A stretch of 59,589 nucleotides of DNA from Spartobacteria bacterium (GTDB lineage Bacteria > Verrucomicrobiota > Verrucomicrobiia > Chthoniobacterales > UBA10450): the NCBI GenBank assembly GCA_003134785.1, contig PLCN01000024.1, positions 1 to 59,589 on the forward strand, in the 5' to 3' direction. Position 1 is the stretch's first letter. Every line of letters begins with the position of its first letter. Positions 57,169-59,589 of this stretch are shown in pieces. The notes under the pieces were generated by a model that was not told the DNA's origin, did not search any database, and saw nothing but the letters and a program-made list of their open reading frames with translations. Position numbers and translations under genes: made by a program.

Positions 57169-57336
57169 TGGGTAGCGCACGCGTCTCGCGTGTCTGGTGA
57201 TGGCGTCCTCGCCATCACGAACTTTCATTAGCGTCCGCCTCAAACTGCCTGATTCAATACCTTGCGCTCCGATTAAGAAACAATCCGTTTCAGCGAGACG
57301 CCGAAAACCAGACACGCGAGACGCGTGCGCTACCCA
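57169..57336. repeat. Family A REP pair without transposase
   Basis: Arms TGGGTAGCGCACGCGTCTCG and CGCGAGACGCGTGCGCTACC with inner hairpins GTGATGGCGTCCTCGCCATC and TTTCAGCGAGACGCCGAAA. It has the same layout as the metH transposase element but with only about 70 non-coding bases inside. It accounts for the gap between the channel-like gene and the M13 gene. Confidence 0.82.
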
Positions 57337-57424
57337 GACGGGATCCTGCCGGCCGACTCTACGCGCAGTCGACATCCCCGAATCTGTTTGCCCGTCGATT
57401 TTTTCCGAGTAAGGCTCTCTCGTT

Positions 57425-59521
57425 ATGAAATTCTCATTCGCCTCTTTCGTTTTTCTGCTCGCTGCATTCGCAGGAACTGCAGCACCAGTTTCCGACGCTG
57501 ACAAACCCAATCCCACGGAGTCGCCGAAACCGCAATATGGAACCTGGGGATTCGATAGTGCGGGCGCTGACATGGCGAAAAAGGCAGGCGACGATTTCTT
57601 CCGGTTCGCCAATGGTGCCTGGCTGGATCGAGTGCAGATCCCAGGGGACAAACCAGCCTATAGCTTGCGCCTTGCGATGACCGACACGACCGAACAGCGC
57701 TTGCACGATCTGATCGAGGAAGCGGCGAAGAAGGCGGAGAACAAGCCCGCCACGACCGAGGGCAAGGTAGGCGCGTTCTATAAGTCGTTCATGGATGAAG
57801 CGCGGATCGAGAAGGCGGGCGCGTCAGCTCTCAAGGATAAGCTAGCAGAGGTTCAATCGGCCAAGACGCGCGAGACGCTGGCCGCGATCATGGGCAGGCA
57901 GAACGCGGATTTCCACGGAGGGATCTTTGGCGTGTTCATCGACGTGGACGTGAAAGATCCGAAGCGTTACGCGGTCTATCTCGGTCAACAGGGATTGGGC
58001 TTGCCCGATCGCGATTACTATTTGAAGCCGGACTTCGCGGCGCAGAAAGAGAAGTATCAGGCTTATGCCGCGCAGTTATTGCATCTGCTCGCCTGGCCAG
58101 AGGCGGATAAGCGCGCGGCCGAGATCGTGAATTTCGAAACGAAGATCGCGGAGGCAAGCTGGACCAAGGCGCAGCAGCGCGATCCGCTCGCGACCTACAA
58201 TCCGATGTCTATGGCGGAGTTGGAGACGCTCGCGCCAAACTTTTCCTGGCGGCCATTCCTGACCCAGGCCGGCCTGGACAAGCTGGAACGCGTGATTGTC
58301 GCGGAGAAGTCGGCCTTCCCGAAGATCGCGGCGATCTATGCCGAGACGCCGGTGGAAACCTTGCAGGCCTGGCAGGCCTTCAACATCGCCGACCACGCGG
58401 CACCTTACCTTTCGAAGGCTTTTGGCGACGCCTTGTTCGAGATGCGGAACAAGACGCTCTCTGGGCAGAAGGAGCAACAGGTGCGCTGGAAACGCGGAGT
58501 GCACGCAGTAAGTGGCGGCGATTATGGCGCGGGAGACCGCTACGACAGGGTCGGGAACCTGGGCTGGGCGGTAGGTCAGCTCTACAGCGCGAAGTATTTC
58601 CCGCCGGCGGCGAAAGCGAAGATCGAAGAGCTGGTGGCGAATCTTAAGGTAGCAATGCACGCGCGTATCCAGGGCTTGGATTGGATGGGTGAAGCAACCA
58701 AGGTAGAAGCGCTCAAGAAGCTCGACACCTACAACATCAAGGTGGGTTATCCAGATAAGACTCGAGATTATTCCAAGGTCGAGGTCCGGGACGATGACCT
58801 GGTTGGCAATGTCTGCCGCGCCGCTGCGGTCGATTGGGCCTTCTATGTCCAGCGGCTGCCGGGACCGGTCGATATGGCTGATTGGGGTATGACACCGCAA
58901 ACCAACGATGCCTACAACGGTTCCTTGCGCGATATCGTTTTCCCGGCCGGTATCCTTCAGCCGCCGATGTTCGATGCTAATGCCGATGCCGCGATTAACT
59001 ATGGGGCGATAGGTGCCGTCATAGGTCACGAGCTGACGCATGGCTTCGACGATCAGGGCCGCAAATTCGATGCGGAAGGCAAACTGCACGACTGGTGGAC
59101 GGCCGACGACGCGAAGACGTTTGAGGCGCGCGCCGCAGTGCTAGGCGCACAGTATTCGAAGTTCGAGCCGCTGCCTGGCGCGAAAGTAAATGGTGAGCTG
59201 ACGATGGGTGAGAACATCGCCGACCTGGGCGGACTAACGATCGCGCTCGATGCCTACCGCGCCTCTCTCAAAGGCAAGCCCGCGCCAGTGATAGACGGGC
59301 TCACGGGCGATCAGCGCGTGTTTCTCGGTTGGGCGCAGGCCTGGCGCGGTAAGCTGCGCGATGACGCGATTCGCCGCCAGGTGGTGAGCGACCCGCATTC
59401 GCCGCGGCAGTATCGGGTCAATGGCGTGGTTAGAAACATCGATGCGTGGTATGAAGCGTTCCAAGTCAAACCGGAGGAGAAGCTTTTCGTCGATCCCAAG
59501 GATCGGGTAAGGATTTGGTGA
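57425..59521 (+). CDS. M13 family zinc endopeptidase (PepO/neprilysin-like)
   Basis: Exported metalloendopeptidase of 698 residues with signal peptide FASFVFLLAAFAGTAAP. The domain starts DDFFRFANGAWLDRVQIPGD and shows the usual bacterial PepO landmarks: YLGQQGLGLPDRDYYL, AGILQPPMFDANADAAINYG, zinc motif HELTH in VIGHELTHGFDDQGRKFD, third ligand Glu in GENIADLGGLTIALDAY, and RYWVNG-like PRQYRVNGVVRNID near the end. It degrades peptides outside the cytoplasm. Nothing recognisable lies in the last 68 bases of the window. Confidence 0.95.
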   Translation: MKFSFASFVFLLAAFAGTAAPVSDADKPNPTESPKPQYGTWGFDSAGADMAKKAGDDFFRFANGAWLDRVQIPGDKPAYSLRLAMTDTTEQRLHDLIEEAAKKAENKPATTEGKVGAFYKSFMDEARIEKAGASALKDKLAEVQSAKTRETLAAIMGRQNADFHGGIFGVFIDVDVKDPKRYAVYLGQQGLGLPDRDYYLKPDFAAQKEKYQAYAAQLLHLLAWPEADKRAAEIVNFETKIAEASWTKAQQRDPLATYNPMSMAELETLAPNFSWRPFLTQAGLDKLERVIVAEKSAFPKIAAIYAETPVETLQAWQAFNIADHAAPYLSKAFGDALFEMRNKTLSGQKEQQVRWKRGVHAVSGGDYGAGDRYDRVGNLGWAVGQLYSAKYFPPAAKAKIEELVANLKVAMHARIQGLDWMGEATKVEALKKLDTYNIKVGYPDKTRDYSKVEVRDDDLVGNVCRAAAVDWAFYVQRLPGPVDMADWGMTPQTNDAYNGSLRDIVFPAGILQPPMFDANADAAINYGAIGAVIGHELTHGFDDQGRKFDAEGKLHDWWTADDAKTFEARAAVLGAQYSKFEPLPGAKVNGELTMGENIADLGGLTIALDAYRASLKGKPAPVIDGLTGDQRVFLGWAQAWRGKLRDDAIRRQVVSDPHSPRQYRVNGVVRNIDAWYEAFQVKPEEKLFVDPKDRVRIW

Positions 59522-59589
59522 TCCTCGATAGGCCTCGAGGTTACGTCTCGGTAGTTGGGATGGAGCGAAGTTCTGGGGAGCGCAGGCTG

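Noticed and set aside
57030-57218. N-terminal extension of the channel-like protein
   Set aside because: The extra 63 residues are translation of a family A REP and spacer; the protein begins sensibly at 57029 or 57023.

Overview
The window comes from a GC-rich soil-type bacterium of the Verrucomicrobiota, most likely the Chthoniobacterales/Spartobacteria lineage. This rests on the look of the 16S rRNA gene at 15492-17053, on the verrucomicrobial C-terminal repeat domain at 43645-45789, and on the very dense REP-like palindromic repeats. It is chromosomal, with mostly housekeeping and cell-envelope genes. I see no prophage and no CRISPR array.

Layout. 1-5208: ffh (cut by the edge), a NodB-type deacetylase lipoprotein, an amidase lipoprotein, an MFS transporter and a small unknown gene. 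5358-9887: metH, which carries three in-frame repeat insertions, one holding a complete REP-associated tyrosine transposase domain. 9881-14342: a desaturase, small secreted proteins (one with an inverted, decayed duplicate beside it), tRNA-Pro, tRNA-Glu, and DUF2062 and DUF72 genes. 14352-17495: tRNA-fMet with a duplicated 3' half enclosing a broken GIY-YIG gene, tRNA-Asn, a 16S gene with no 23S or 5S beside it, and tRNA-Ala. 17705-31010: an M16 protease pair, tRNA-Ile, VanZ, manA, YggS, a methyltransferase, a DPP4-like peptidase, a VOC dioxygenase and several secreted small proteins.

31026-38378: a frameshifted corA, then a tightly overlapping five-gene lipid operon on the minus strand (CDP-alcohol phosphatidyltransferase, CdsA, PlsC, hydrolase-methyltransferase fusion, PAP2-dual-specificity phosphatase fusion). 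It resembles the poorly understood ynbABCD operon of E. coli with an added acyltransferase. Just upstream of it, and insulated by two strong hairpins, lies a 65-residue Cys/Trp-rich peptide gene that follows an ABC exporter gene. 40922-59521: ku, DUF72, a CPBP protease, a large secreted repeat protein, an FMN reductase, rsmH, a DEAD-box helicase, an M24 peptidase, a membrane glycosyltransferase-like protein, a broken cytochrome c gene, an epimerase-like protein, a channel-like protein and an M13 peptidase.

The strongest unusual signals are the transposase nested in frame inside metH with two further translated REP insertions; the lipid operon; the exporter and peptide pair; the tRNA-fMet/GIY-YIG cassette; the solitary 16S gene with its own terminator; and the motif TCGTTAGGC, which I counted 12 times and which forces rare codons inside genes. 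All family assignments come from reading motifs by eye; no database search was run.
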